A stretch of DNA of 56,373 nucleotides from Pseudomonadota bacterium (GTDB lineage: Bacteria; Pseudomonadota; Alphaproteobacteria; Sphingomonadales; Sphingomonadaceae), in the NCBI GenBank assembly GCA_023417515.1, contig JAEZFL010000035.1, forward strand, positions 1-56,373, written 5' to 3'. Made by a program: the position numbers and the translations under genes. This document shows positions 7,815-18,287 of the stretch, one piece after another. Position 1 is the stretch's first letter. The number at the start of each line of letters is the position of its first letter. The notes below the pieces were generated by a model. The model was not told the DNA's origin. It saw only the letters and a list, made by a program, of their open reading frames with translations, and did no database searches.

Positions 7815-9266
7815 ATGTCTTACACTCCCGGCTATCGTTTTGACGTCTTCGTCAGCTACGCCCATCACGACAATGAGCCCGGCGTCGACGGGCTTCAGTG
7901 GGTCACCCAGCTCAAGCAATATCTTGCCGGCGCGCTGAAGCAGGAACTGGGGCGCGGGTCCGGCGATCTTGCTTTCTTCTTCGATTCCGGCGTCCGCGCC
8001 AACCAGCAGCTGCCCGAGCTGCTGGAGGCCGCCCGCCATTCGGCGATCCTTCTGATCGTCGGGTCACCGGCATGGCTTGCGAGCGACTGGTGCCAGCGCG
8101 AGCTGAAGGCCTTTCAGGACGCCGCGCGCGATCCGTCCCGAATCTTCATGGCCGAGCGGCGGCCATTGCGCGCCGGCGACCGCTATCCCGACGAGGTCGC
8201 CGAGCATATCCACCTCGACATGCATTTCTGCGAGGAAGGCGGACCCTGCATCCCGCTTTCGCCGAAATTCCAGGATTCCCGCTTCAGCAATGCCGTCCAT
8301 CGCCTCGCCGCTCCGATCGGCGACCGGCTGGTGGCGCTCCGCTCGGCGGCGGCGGGCAAGGAAGCGGACGATCCGCGCAAGACGGCGCCGGCGCGGCCGA
8401 TCGACGGCTGCACGGTGCTGATCGCCCAGCCGACCGACGATCTCGCGGCGGCCACCGACCAGCTGGACGGCTATCTGCGCCAGTGCGGCATCGCCACCGT
8501 ACGAGCCAGCGATCTGCCCCAGGGCGGGATCGAGTTCGTCAACGGCTTCGAGCGCCATCTCGGCGAATGTCAGCTGTTCGTTCAGCTGTTGGGGCCGTAT
8601 CCCGGCCGCAAGCCCGCCGACCTCCCGCTCGGCTACACCCTGTTCCAGGCGCAGCGGGCCGAAGCCGCCGAGCTGGCCATGATGCAATGGCGGCGCCCCG
8701 GGGCCGAGGCCGACGCCGATGCCGAAGACGCCAGCCATCGCGCGCTTCTCGACGGCAGGACCGTCACCGTCTCCTCGCTCGAAGAGTTCAAGGAAGCGGT
8801 GAAGAGCAAGGTGCTGGACATGACCCGCCCCGCGCCGCCCGGGCCGCGGGCCATGAAGAAGCCCTGCGACGTCGTGTTCATCGATGCCGATCCGTCCGAC
8901 CTCGATGGCGCGTTGAAGGTGAAGCAGGAGTTCGTGAACGCCCATTTCGGAGTCGACATCCCGATGCCGCGCAAGTCCGCCGAGGCGGCACGGCTGGAGC
9001 TGACCAGCGGCTTCATCGAATCCGACGTGATCATCTTCCTCTACGGCTCGTCGCAGCCGACCTGGATCAAGGGCCAGATGCGGCTGTTCACCAAGCTCCA
9101 GCACCAGCGCGAGAAGGAGCCGAAGCTGGTCGCGATATATGCCGGCCCGCCGCCCGAGACGAAGGAGGAGATCGGCTTCGCCATCCCGGATGCGCGTGAG
9201 ATCGCGTGCCGGGACGATTGGGATATGGAGCCGATCCGCGCGCTCATCCTGGAGCTTCAGCAATGA
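7815..9266 (+). CDS. TIR-domain protein with two further TIR-like modules
   Basis: A 483-residue protein. Module 1 (about 7-170) is a canonical TIR domain: 'FDVFVSYAHHD', the BB-loop-like 'FFFDSGVRANQQL' and 'SDWCQRELKAF'. Glu96 occupies the place of the catalytic Glu of NAD-consuming TIR enzymes, so NADase activity is possible but untested. Module 2 (about 198-290, 'CTVLIAQPTDDL...FVQLLGPYPG') and module 3 (about 350-475, 'CDVVFIDADPSD...DVIIFLYGS') have alternating strand/helix patterns like degenerate TIR or DUF4062-type folds, without an obvious Glu motif. The ATG at 7815 is chosen over the GTG at 7779 because TIR begins there and GGGGGG precedes it. The stop overlaps the STAND gene start (ATGA), indicating strict co-translation. 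Confidence 0.85.
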   Translation: MSYTPGYRFDVFVSYAHHDNEPGVDGLQWVTQLKQYLAGALKQELGRGSGDLAFFFDSGVRANQQLPELLEAARHSAILLIVGSPAWLASDWCQRELKAFQDAARDPSRIFMAERRPLRAGDRYPDEVAEHIHLDMHFCEEGGPCIPLSPKFQDSRFSNAVHRLAAPIGDRLVALRSAAAGKEADDPRKTAPARPIDGCTVLIAQPTDDLAAATDQLDGYLRQCGIATVRASDLPQGGIEFVNGFERHLGECQLFVQLLGPYPGRKPADLPLGYTLFQAQRAEAAELAMMQWRRPGAEADADAEDASHRALLDGRTVTVSSLEEFKEAVKSKVLDMTRPAPPGPRAMKKPCDVVFIDADPSDLDGALKVKQEFVNAHFGVDIPMPRKSAEAARLELTSGFIESDVIIFLYGSSQPTWIKGQMRLFTKLQHQREKEPKLVAIYAGPPPETKEEIGFAIPDAREIACRDDWDMEPIRALILELQQ

Positions 9267-12200
9267 GCGGCCGCGGCGGGCGGCTGCCTTATCCGGGCAT
9301 GCGCGCCTTCCGCCGTGACGAAGCGGACCTGTTCTTCGGGCGCGAAGGCCATGTCGATGCGATGGTCGACCGGCTCACGGCGACCCGGTTCCTGGCGGTG
9401 CTGGGTCCGTCCGGCGGCGGCAAGTCGTCGCTGGTCCGCACCGGCCTGCTCGACGCGCTCGAGCTCGGCTTTTCCGACGCGGGCGCCGCCTGGTGCATCG
9501 CCGACATGCACCCCGGCAGCGAGCCGGTCCGCAACCTTGCGCGCGCCTTGCTCGGTTCCTGCGGCTGCGCGGTGGACTCCATCGATGTCGACGTGCTCGC
9601 GGATCGCTTCTTGCGCGGCCCGCGCGCCGTCGTCGAATGGGTCGCGAAGGGCAATCTCGCCGAGGGACACAATCTGCTGATCCTGGTCGATCAGTTCGAA
9701 GAGCTGTTCCGCTACGGCGACTATGCCGGCCGCGAGGAGGCCGAGGCGTTCGTCAAGATCCTGCTGGAGGCGGCGCAGGCTGCGGACGTCCCGATCTACG
9801 TGTGCATCACGATGCGATCGGAATATCTTGGCGCCTGCGCGCTGATCCCCGGGCTGGCGGAGACGATCAACCAAGGCCTCTGTCTCACGCCGCGGCTTAC
9901 CCGCGAGCAGTGCAAGGCGGCGATCGAAGGGCCCGCGGGCGTCTGCGGGTTCGACGTCGAGCCCGCGCTGACCAACAAGATCCTCAACGACATGGCCGAT
10001 ATGGCGCCGTGGAGCGACGGTCCCGGCGAGAACCATCTTCAGCGCCTTTCCCAGCGCGCCGACCAGCTGCCGCTGATGCAGCACGTGCTGAACCGCATGT
10101 GGCTGACCAAGGCCGCGCTTCACAAGACGCGCGAGCGGCTGGTGCTTCGGCGCGCCGACTATGACGCGCTCGGCGGCCTCAAAGGCGCGCTCGACGCCCA
10201 TGGCGACGAGATACTGGAGTCGCTCGGCCCCTCGGGACGGGCGGTCGCCGCTCGGCTGTTCCGGGCGCTGACCGGCGGCACCTCGATCGAGACGGCGGTG
10301 CGGCGGCCCTGCCGGGTGAGCGAGCTGATCGCCGACCAGGGCGGCGCGCGCGAGGAGGTGATGGCGGTGATCGAGGCGTTCCGCGCGCCCAGCGCCAACT
10401 TCCTCCAGCCTCCCCACCCGCAATCGATCAGCGACGACAGCCTGATCGACATCAGCCACGAAAGCCTCATCCGCCAATGGTCGACTCTGACGCGATGGTT
10501 CCAGGCGGAAGCGCAGTCCGCCGCGACCTGGCGCGAGCTGCAGTCCGACACGCGCAAATATCGCGAGGGCCGCACCGACCTGCTGACCGGGCTCGAGCTC
10601 ACGCAGGCGAGCCTGTGGTGGGAGCAGGAACGGCCCACCGCCGAATGGGCGGATCGGCATGGCGGCGACTATGACCAGGTCCGCGCCTTCCTCGAGGCCA
10701 GCCAGGCACGCCGCGACCGCGAGAAGGAAGCCGAGCGCCGCAAGGGATTGCAGGAGCGCAAATGGCTGCGAATCCAGCTCGCCGCCTCGGTGGCGGCGCT
10801 GATTGTCGTGGCCGCCTTAGCCGCGACGAGCCTGTCCTACTGGCAAGCGGCCCAGGCGAAATCGGTGCAGCTGGCGGCGCAGGCCAAACAACTCCAAGGT
10901 CAACGGAACGCGCTGCAAGTCCAAAATCAAACCGCAGAACGGCTCAAGGTCGTCGCCCAGAATGCTGCGATCCGAGCCAATGAGCAGGCGAGACTTGCCA
11001 GTCAGGCTGCCGCCGCCCGCGAGGCCGAGGCGCGCCGGGCGGCCCAGCAAGCCGAACTCGCACAGCAGCAGCGTCGGCGCGCTGAAGCCGCCACCGCAAC
11101 GGCGCGGCGCAGTCAGCAAGAGCTGCAGCAGCAGATCAACGCGATTGGGGATGTCATCTCGCGGAGCGACGCAGCATTCACGGTATCTCCGGAGCAACTG
11201 GCCTCGGCGATCGCGCAGCACTTGCCGCGCGATGCGATTCGCCGGGCTGCCGACGGACGGGCGCCAAGCCCGTCGATAATCCGGCGCGAGGTCGCCCACA
11301 TCCTGTCCGGGCACCTCAACGCTCTGGACGAGCTGTCCGGTAACGCGGTCACTCCGGCCGACCGGCTGCGCAACCATCATCGCCTGTTCGAGATCGAGCA
11401 ACGGGTGGGCAACACGCCCGCCGCAGCGGCGGCGCTCCTCCAGGCCTGGGACGTCGCGGCCGAGATCATCCGCGACCGGCCATGGTCTTCGCTGTCCAGC
11501 GAAGACGCCATGCTCATCCTGGCCGTCGCCTACGAAGCGGCCTGGAACCTGCGGGAATGGGGCAAGCCCGAAGTCGCATCGCAAGCTCACGCCTGGATTC
11601 GGGATTTCGTCAGGTCCGGCGGCCATGAGCCTGAGGATCCCCAGATCGCCGCCGACCCGGCGCTCGCACTCGCCCTGGCGAATTTCGAGAACCTCGAATC
11701 CCACTGGCTGGAGGATGAAATCTTCCCCGCGGACCAGCGGACCGGACGCGATCATGCCGAACGGGCCGTCGCCTATGCAAGATTGGCCACCGAGCACCGG
11801 GGACGGGACCGACAGGTCCATGCCGGCTACGCGATGGAGCGCCTCTCCGTCCTGTCGAACAATCTGGCCAACGATCTCATCGGGGCCCAGCTTGGCGAAG
11901 CCAGCAGCGCCGTCTGCGCCAATTCGGCCAATTTCTTCGCCGCCTTTCCGGATGACGAGCGCGCCATCCGTTCACGCATCAGTTGCGCCGCGCGCTTGGC
12001 GGGGGAGGAGCAATCGGCCGTCCTTGAGCCGCTGCTCGAGCAAGTCGACGACCTGATCTCCGTCGACCCTCGCAACAACGCGTTACGCGTTGCCCGTGCC
12101 AACATCATTGAACTGCTTCTGCCCAATTGCGGCGGGCAGGCTTGTGAACGCTATACTCAAGCCGTCGAGGATGATCTGCGTGTTCTGTTGAACGAACCGT

Positions 12201-13117
12201 TCATAGCAGGCGGCGAGGACGGCGTCGTCTCTTTCTTGCTGGCGGCCAACAACATAGGCGGCGAAAAGAACTTCCTCCTGTCTCGAATGGTCATGAAATC
12301 CCTGGAGGACAGGATCGGTCGCCCTTTCAATCAAGGATATGAGGATGCTCTGTTCGCAGCCCTGATGGGTGGGCGTGAATATCTTTACTCCGTGCCGGAA
12401 CGGCTGCGGCTTCTCCGCCTGTCGGCGCAGGCGCTCCGGAAACGCCCGAGAGAGGACGATCTGTCATGGCACAGAAACTCTCATCGCGATTGCAGCATAG
12501 AGGCCGCCCATCTTGTCGCGATGACGCAATTCCCTGAAATCGACCTCATCGCCGCCCGCACTTCACTGGGCCGGATCGCTGATCGATGCCTCACGCACCT
12601 CCAACTTTTCCCTTGGGACATTTCCGTCCGCGCACAGGTTCTGAGAGCCTATAGGGCGGTTCCCGATGACCTTCGGAATGAATTTCCGGAGACAAGCGAA
12701 TTCATTCGCCGCTATGATACTTCGATCGTGTCGCTATACTATCAGGTTCATCGTCCGGGAACGATGGACCCTGAAATCGTTTCGGACAATATTCTCGATC
12801 CTCTTGAATCCAAGACATCGTCCGTTGAGGATTTATTCCGCCTGGTCGACATGTGGGGCAATAATCCTGGTCCTTCGAGCGCTATTGAATTTACAAATGC
12901 TGCATCAGAATTTGCGAGAGAGACAGAACGGCCTTTCGAACAGGTTTTTCGGCATGCTCTGGACCTTTCGATGAATCAGCTTGGCGAAGGACAAGGCATA
13001 ACTGTCGAAAACGTCGATCGCGTCTACTCGCGCGCCGTTGAAATATTAGCCGCTCCGGACGCCCGCCTGAACCCCATACTCAAGCATGGTTATGACGTTT
13101 CGCTGAGCGTGAAATAA
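9263..13117 (+). CDS. Membrane-anchored nSTAND1-type NTPase with helical-repeat C-terminus
   Basis: A 1284-residue protein. The N-terminus carries the nSTAND1 signature 'LPYPGMRAFRRDEADLFFGRE', Walker A 'GPSGGGKSS' (48-56) and Walker B 'LLILVDQFEELF' (138-149). A winged-helix/lid region extends to about 430 ('DISHESLIRQW'). One hydrophobic helix (about 505-528) is followed by an Ala/Gln-rich coiled coil (about 530-650) and a long helical C-terminal half, probably TPR-like, that would sense a ligand. STAND ATPases are switch proteins that oligomerise when the sensor is engaged. The ATG at 9263 overlaps the TIR stop by 4 nt; upstream frame to 9206 is inside the TIR gene. AIM24 follows after 10 nt. 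The last ~900 bp are visibly less GC-rich than the rest. Confidence 0.85.
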   Translation: MSGRGGRLPYPGMRAFRRDEADLFFGREGHVDAMVDRLTATRFLAVLGPSGGGKSSLVRTGLLDALELGFSDAGAAWCIADMHPGSEPVRNLARALLGSCGCAVDSIDVDVLADRFLRGPRAVVEWVAKGNLAEGHNLLILVDQFEELFRYGDYAGREEAEAFVKILLEAAQAADVPIYVCITMRSEYLGACALIPGLAETINQGLCLTPRLTREQCKAAIEGPAGVCGFDVEPALTNKILNDMADMAPWSDGPGENHLQRLSQRADQLPLMQHVLNRMWLTKAALHKTRERLVLRRADYDALGGLKGALDAHGDEILESLGPSGRAVAARLFRALTGGTSIETAVRRPCRVSELIADQGGAREEVMAVIEAFRAPSANFLQPPHPQSISDDSLIDISHESLIRQWSTLTRWFQAEAQSAATWRELQSDTRKYREGRTDLLTGLELTQASLWWEQERPTAEWADRHGGDYDQVRAFLEASQARRDREKEAERRKGLQERKWLRIQLAASVAALIVVAALAATSLSYWQAAQAKSVQLAAQAKQLQGQRNALQVQNQTAERLKVVAQNAAIRANEQARLASQAAAAREAEARRAAQQAELAQQQRRRAEAATATARRSQQELQQQINAIGDVISRSDAAFTVSPEQLASAIAQHLPRDAIRRAADGRAPSPSIIRREVAHILSGHLNALDELSGNAVTPADRLRNHHRLFEIEQRVGNTPAAAAALLQAWDVAAEIIRDRPWSSLSSEDAMLILAVAYEAAWNLREWGKPEVASQAHAWIRDFVRSGGHEPEDPQIAADPALALALANFENLESHWLEDEIFPADQRTGRDHAERAVAYARLATEHRGRDRQVHAGYAMERLSVLSNNLANDLIGAQLGEASSAVCANSANFFAAFPDDERAIRSRISCAARLAGEEQSAVLEPLLEQVDDLISVDPRNNALRVARANIIELLLPNCGGQACERYTQAVEDDLRVLLNEPFIAGGEDGVVSFLLAANNIGGEKNFLLSRMVMKSLEDRIGRPFNQGYEDALFAALMGGREYLYSVPERLRLLRLSAQALRKRPREDDLSWHRNSHRDCSIEAAHLVAMTQFPEIDLIAARTSLGRIADRCLTHLQLFPWDISVRAQVLRAYRAVPDDLRNEFPETSEFIRRYDTSIVSLYYQVHRPGTMDPEIVSDNILDPLESKTSSVEDLFRLVDMWGNNPGPSSAIEFTNAASEFARETERPFEQVFRHALDLSMNQLGEGQGITVENVDRVYSRAVEILAAPDARLNPILKHGYDVSLSVK

Positions 13118-13127
13118 GGAGAATTGA

Positions 13128-13871
13128 ATGTCCGAATTCCGCAGTTTGATTGACAGCAAGGCCGGCCGCGGCTGCACGATCGAGGTCTATCAGGTGACCC
13201 GCAACGTGGTGACCTATGTCGGCCGCCAGAAGCAGATCGGCCGGCAGGTGTGCCTCAGGCTCAACGGCGGCTCGGCGCTGCTCGAGCCCGGCGCCTTCCA
13301 ATATTCCAACGGCCGGATCACCGCCGAGGTGCAGAAGAACGATCCCAATGCCGGCTTCTTCAAGCGCGCCATCCAGTCGGCCGGCACCGGCGAGAGCGCC
13401 TTCTCGACCCGCTTCTCCGGCAATGGCGAGGTGTGGACCGAGCTCACCCACAAGGAATTCATCATCGCCGAGATGGACGGCCCAGGCGACGCCCTGCTGC
13501 TCGACGACAAGGCCTTCTACGCCTGTGAAGGCACGATCCAGTTGAAGACCCACATGCACACCAGCATCTCGGGCGCGCTGTCCGGCGCAGGCCTGATGCA
13601 GCCCAAGCTCGAAGGCGCCGGCGTGTTCGTGGTGGAATCGCCGGTGCCGGTCGACGAGATCGAGGCGATCGAGCTCGACGGCAATGGCGAGCTCACCGTC
13701 GATGGCGACCTCATGCTGATGTACTCGGCAAGCCTTCAGGTGGAGCTGCGCCCGCTGGTCAGCGGCCTGCGCAACGCGATGCGCTCGGGCGAAGGCCTCG
13801 TCTATGTGCTGCGCGGCCGCGGCACGGTGTGGCTGATGCCGACCCACCAGAAGGATAGCGGAGTGGGCTAA
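13128..13871 (+). CDS. AIM24 family protein
   Basis: A 247-residue protein of the AIM24/DUF124 family, all-beta trimeric proteins of unclear function related to a yeast mitochondrial inner-membrane organiser. Visible landmarks are 'QIGRQVCLRLNGGSALLEPGAF', the central 'GLMQPKLEGAGVFVVESP' and the C-terminal 'GEGLVYVLRGRGTVWLMP'. A strong ribosome site (AAGGAGAATTG) lies in the 10-nt gap after the STAND gene, so it is the third gene of the operon. The job here is unknown. Its position suggests a partner or target of the TIR-STAND pair at the membrane, which is inference. GC content returns to the genomic norm. Confidence 0.9.
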   Translation: MSEFRSLIDSKAGRGCTIEVYQVTRNVVTYVGRQKQIGRQVCLRLNGGSALLEPGAFQYSNGRITAEVQKNDPNAGFFKRAIQSAGTGESAFSTRFSGNGEVWTELTHKEFIIAEMDGPGDALLLDDKAFYACEGTIQLKTHMHTSISGALSGAGLMQPKLEGAGVFVVESPVPVDEIEAIELDGNGELTVDGDLMLMYSASLQVELRPLVSGLRNAMRSGEGLVYVLRGRGTVWLMPTHQKDSGVG

Positions 13872-13888
13872 AGGATTGAGCTACTATG

Positions 13889-13909
13889 CCCTCCCCCTTG
13901 CGGGGAGGG
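13889..13909 (+). terminator. Short hairpin after AIM24
   Basis: A perfect 8-bp stem CCCTCCCC/GGGGAGGG with loop CTTGC, 17 nt after the AIM24 stop, followed by ATTATC rather than a clean T-run. It resembles a single arm of the dispersed hairpin repeat. It could be a weak terminator separating the operon from katG. Confidence 0.45.
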
Positions 13910-14092
13910 GATTATCTGGCCCGATCCTTCCGCATCGCAGCAGCATTGACGCTGCACCGCGTCATTTGCCGGATCGATCAGCAAAGCCGGGTTAAGTCGT
14001 TTCTCCGATGATCCGAGGAGGCCTAGCGTCCACCATTCCTAAGCCGCCCCGTCGTGGCCGCGACTCGGCGCAACCGGATCGGGAGAGGACAT

Positions 14093-16351
<2,259 letters not shown>

Positions 16352-16368
16352 ATTAAGCTATTGTCATA

Positions 16369-16409
16369 GCGGAGGGGCGCTTCCCGAGCCTCGGAAGAGC
16401 CCCCTCCGC
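16369..16409 (+). terminator. Long hairpin after katG
   Basis: The inverted repeat GCGGAGGGG/CCCCTCCGC encloses an inner TTCC/GGAA stem, 18 nt downstream of the katG stop. No T-run follows, so it may be an mRNA 3'-end stabiliser or a repeat rather than a true intrinsic terminator. Confidence 0.45.
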
Positions 16410-16450
16410 CTCACGCCCGAGACAGGGCGGGGAAATGGAGAGGAGAGGCG

Positions 16451-16738
16451 ATGGACCGAGCCGGTGCCGAGAGGCTGAACCCGAGCCTTACCTGGTGGGC
16501 GCCCGCGGTGCGCGCCCCGCACCGCAACTGGCCCGGAATGCCGGGTTGCCGCTCCGGCGCGCGCTTCCTGATCGACGAGCAAAGCCGGCGCCCCACGCGC
16601 GACAATTACCCGGTGTTCGAGAGCCGCAGTCAATGTCTCGAATGGATCATGGCGCACCGCGCCGAGCTGGTCCGTACCGCGCCGGGAGCGGCGGTGGCGC
16701 CCGTTTCGCTGCAGCGCTGGCTGCTGGGATTGGAATAA
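16451..16738 (+). CDS. Small hypothetical protein
   Basis: A 95-residue protein, basic and Trp-rich ('LTWWAPAVRAPHRNW'), ending in 'SLQRWLLGLE'. There is no signal peptide or membrane helix. A strong GGAGAGGAGAGGCG precedes the ATG, and the gene stops 8 nt before repeat copy B, which fits a real transcription unit. The family is not recognised. A shadow frame is the alternative explanation. Confidence 0.55.
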   Translation: MDRAGAERLNPSLTWWAPAVRAPHRNWPGMPGCRSGARFLIDEQSRRPTRDNYPVFESRSQCLEWIMAHRAELVRTAPGAAVAPVSLQRWLLGLE

Positions 16739-16745
16739 ATGATTT

Positions 16746-16871
16746 CCTCCCCGCGATTTCGCGGGGAGGGGGACCACCCGAAGGGTGGTGGAGGGGTAGT
16801 TCGCGCGGAGCTGGTGGCCCTCCACCACTCGCTGCGCGAGCGGTCCCCCTCCTCGGCAAATGCCGGGGAGG
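16746..16871. repeat. Multi-hairpin intergenic repeat, copy B
   Basis: Order of parts: CCTCCCCGC/GCGGGGAGG hairpin; GGGGGACCACCC-gaa-GGGTGGTGGAGGGG hairpin; about 25 nt variable centre; CCCTCCACCACTCGC-tgc-GCGAGCGGT hairpin; CCCCCTCCT; and a final CGG...CCG closing GGGGAGG. The whole element is also an imperfect inverted repeat. It lies between the small plus-strand gene and the 3' end of ahpD. Confidence 0.75.
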
Positions 16872-16877
16872 AAAATA

Positions 16878-17399
16878 TTAGAGCGTGGCGTGGACGGTGG
16901 CGACGGCCTTCAGCACCGCGCCGATGCGGGCGGCGGACTGGATATGCTCGGCCTTGACGCCGTGCTGCTGGAGCACGCGCTCGTGGCTGTCGATGCACAT
17001 GCCGCAGCCGTTCATCGCGCTGACCGCGAGGCTGAACAGCTCGAAATCGCCCTTGTCGATGCCGGGATTGCCGATGACATTCATGCGCAGCTTCGCCGGC
17101 AGGGTCCCGTAAACCGGGTTCGAGGAGAGGTGGACGAAGCGGTAGTAAACGTTGTTCATCGCCATCACCGCCGCCGCCGCGCGCGCCGCATTGGCGGCCT
17201 CAGGGGTCAGCTTGTCCGCGGTCTCGGCCTCGACAGCGGCAACCAGCGGACGATAGCCCGAGCCGTGCGCGCAGGCGAGCAGAAGCCCGTATTTGCGCTG
17301 GTCGCCCAAAGTCTGGTCGTTGAGCAGCGAGCCGACGTTGAGCCGCAGGTCCTTGGCATAGTCCGGAAGCGTCTCGGCAAATTCCTTGAGGGACATCAT
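16878..17399 (-). CDS. ahpD: Alkyl hydroperoxidase AhpD (carboxymuconolactone decarboxylase-like)
   Basis: AhpD is a thiol-dependent partner that reduces AhpC in systems lacking AhpF. The 173-residue protein has the AhpD core motif 'NGCGMCIDSHE' with redox Cys132 and Cys135 and His139, and the proton-relay Glu in the preceding helix region. Length matches the family. An ACTCCTT/AAGGAGT ribosome site precedes the ATG at 17399; a second ATG at 17396 is equally possible. It lies downstream of ahpC on the same strand but is separated from it by a terminator and repeat copy C, so it may have its own promoter or rely on read-through. Confidence 0.94.
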   Translation of the reverse strand: MMSLKEFAETLPDYAKDLRLNVGSLLNDQTLGDQRKYGLLLACAHGSGYRPLVAAVEAETADKLTPEAANAARAAAAVMAMNNVYYRFVHLSSNPVYGTLPAKLRMNVIGNPGIDKGDFELFSLAVSAMNGCGMCIDSHERVLQQHGVKAEHIQSAARIGAVLKAVATVHATL

Positions 17400-17413
17400 T
17401 CTACTCCTTCAAT

Positions 17414-17546
17414 CCTCCCCCAGCTCGCCGGGGGAGGGGGACCATGCGAAGCATGGTGGAGGGGTGCGAGCATAGCGAGCTGGCGCGCTCACCCCTCCAC
17501 CATCGCCTTAGGCGATGGTCCCCCTCCCCGAGCAAGCTCGGGGAGG
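17414..17546. repeat. Multi-hairpin intergenic repeat, copy C
   Basis: Same plan as copy B with different stem sequences: CCTCCCCC/GGGGGAGG; GGGGGACCATGC-gaa-GCATGGTGGAGGGGT; a variable centre; ACCCCTCCACCATCGCC-tta-GGCGATGGT; CCCCCTCCCC; CCGAG-caag-CTCGG; GGAGG. It sits between ahpC and ahpD. Confidence 0.78.
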
Positions 17547-17550
17547 AGTT

Positions 17551-17587
17551 AAAAAAAGAGGGGCGCGAGATCGCTCCCGCGCCCCTC
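17551..17587 (-). terminator. Intrinsic terminator of ahpC
   Basis: Read on the minus strand: GAGGGGCGCG, a 10-nt loop, CGCGCCCCTC, then seven consecutive T. The 10-bp GC stem plus U-run is a textbook intrinsic terminator 44 nt after the ahpC stop. It predicts that most ahpC transcripts stop before ahpD. Confidence 0.92.
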
Positions 17588-17630
17588 CCGTTGGACGTCG
17601 CGGCCTCAGGGGAGAGAGCCGCCCAGGGGC

Positions 17631-18173
17631 TTAAGCGGCCGGCCGCAGGACGTCCTGACCCTTTTCCCAGTTGCACGGGCACAGCTCGTCGGTCTGCCGC
17701 GCGTCGAGGACGCGCAGCGTCTCGGCCGGGTTGCGGCCGACATTGAGGCCGTTGACCGTGACCTGCTGGATCACGTTGTCGGGGTCGACGATGAAGGTCG
17801 CACGGAACGCGACATGCTCGTTCTTGTCGAGGATTCCGAGGGCTTCGGCGAGCTTGCCGCCATTGTCGGCGATCCACGGAAAGTCGGCCTTGGCGAGATC
17901 CTCGTCAGACCGGCGCCACGCGAAGTGGACGTGGGCGGTGTCGGTCGAGGCGCCGATCAGCACGGCGTCGCGGTCCTCGAAATCCTGCTTCAGCTCGCCA
18001 TAGCCGACGATCTCGGTCGGGCAGACGAAGGTGAAGTCCTTCGGCCAGTAGAAGAGAATCTTCCACTTGCCGTTGGTCTCAGCGAGGTTGATCGTCTCGC
18101 CCGCGGGCAGGGCGTCGGTGCCCTGCTGAACCGGCAGGGTGAGTTCGGGAAGTTTGTCGCCGACGGTCAGCAT
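17631..18173 (-). CDS. ahpC: Alkyl hydroperoxide reductase AhpC (peroxiredoxin)
   Basis: A peroxiredoxin that reduces hydrogen peroxide and organic peroxides. The 180-residue protein has the peroxidatic motif 'DFTFVCPTEI' (Cys51) and C-terminal 'DELCPCNW' (Cys165, Cys167), the resolving region of AhpC proteins that pair with AhpD. 'FIVDPDNVIQQV' and 'RNPAETLRVLDA' are typical. The ATG follows GGAGCACCACCCG on the minus strand. It is divergent from oxyR across a 114-bp AT-richer spacer, the classic arrangement for OxyR activation. Confidence 0.96.
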   Translation of the reverse strand: MLTVGDKLPELTLPVQQGTDALPAGETINLAETNGKWKILFYWPKDFTFVCPTEIVGYGELKQDFEDRDAVLIGASTDTAHVHFAWRRSDEDLAKADFPWIADNGGKLAEALGILDKNEHVAFRATFIVDPDNVIQQVTVNGLNVGRNPAETLRVLDARQTDELCPCNWEKGQDVLRPAA

Positions 18174-18287
18174 CGGGTGGTGCTCCTGTTTTTATGAGGT
18201 TTCTGGAAGGAAATCCGCGGTCGCTATATGGGTGACGATCGCCATTGGACAAATTGATAAGTTCTCGGCTATTGATCGATTGCGTCT
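18174..18287. promoter_or_regulatory. Divergent ahpC/oxyR regulatory region
   Basis: A 114-bp spacer, clearly more AT-rich than its surroundings. Around 18255-18275 the stretch 'ATAAGTTCTCGGCTAT' resembles one ATAG-N7-CTAT half of an OxyR site, and CTAT recurs close to the oxyR start. This is a plausible OxyR binding region controlling both genes. The exact box is uncertain. Confidence 0.5.
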
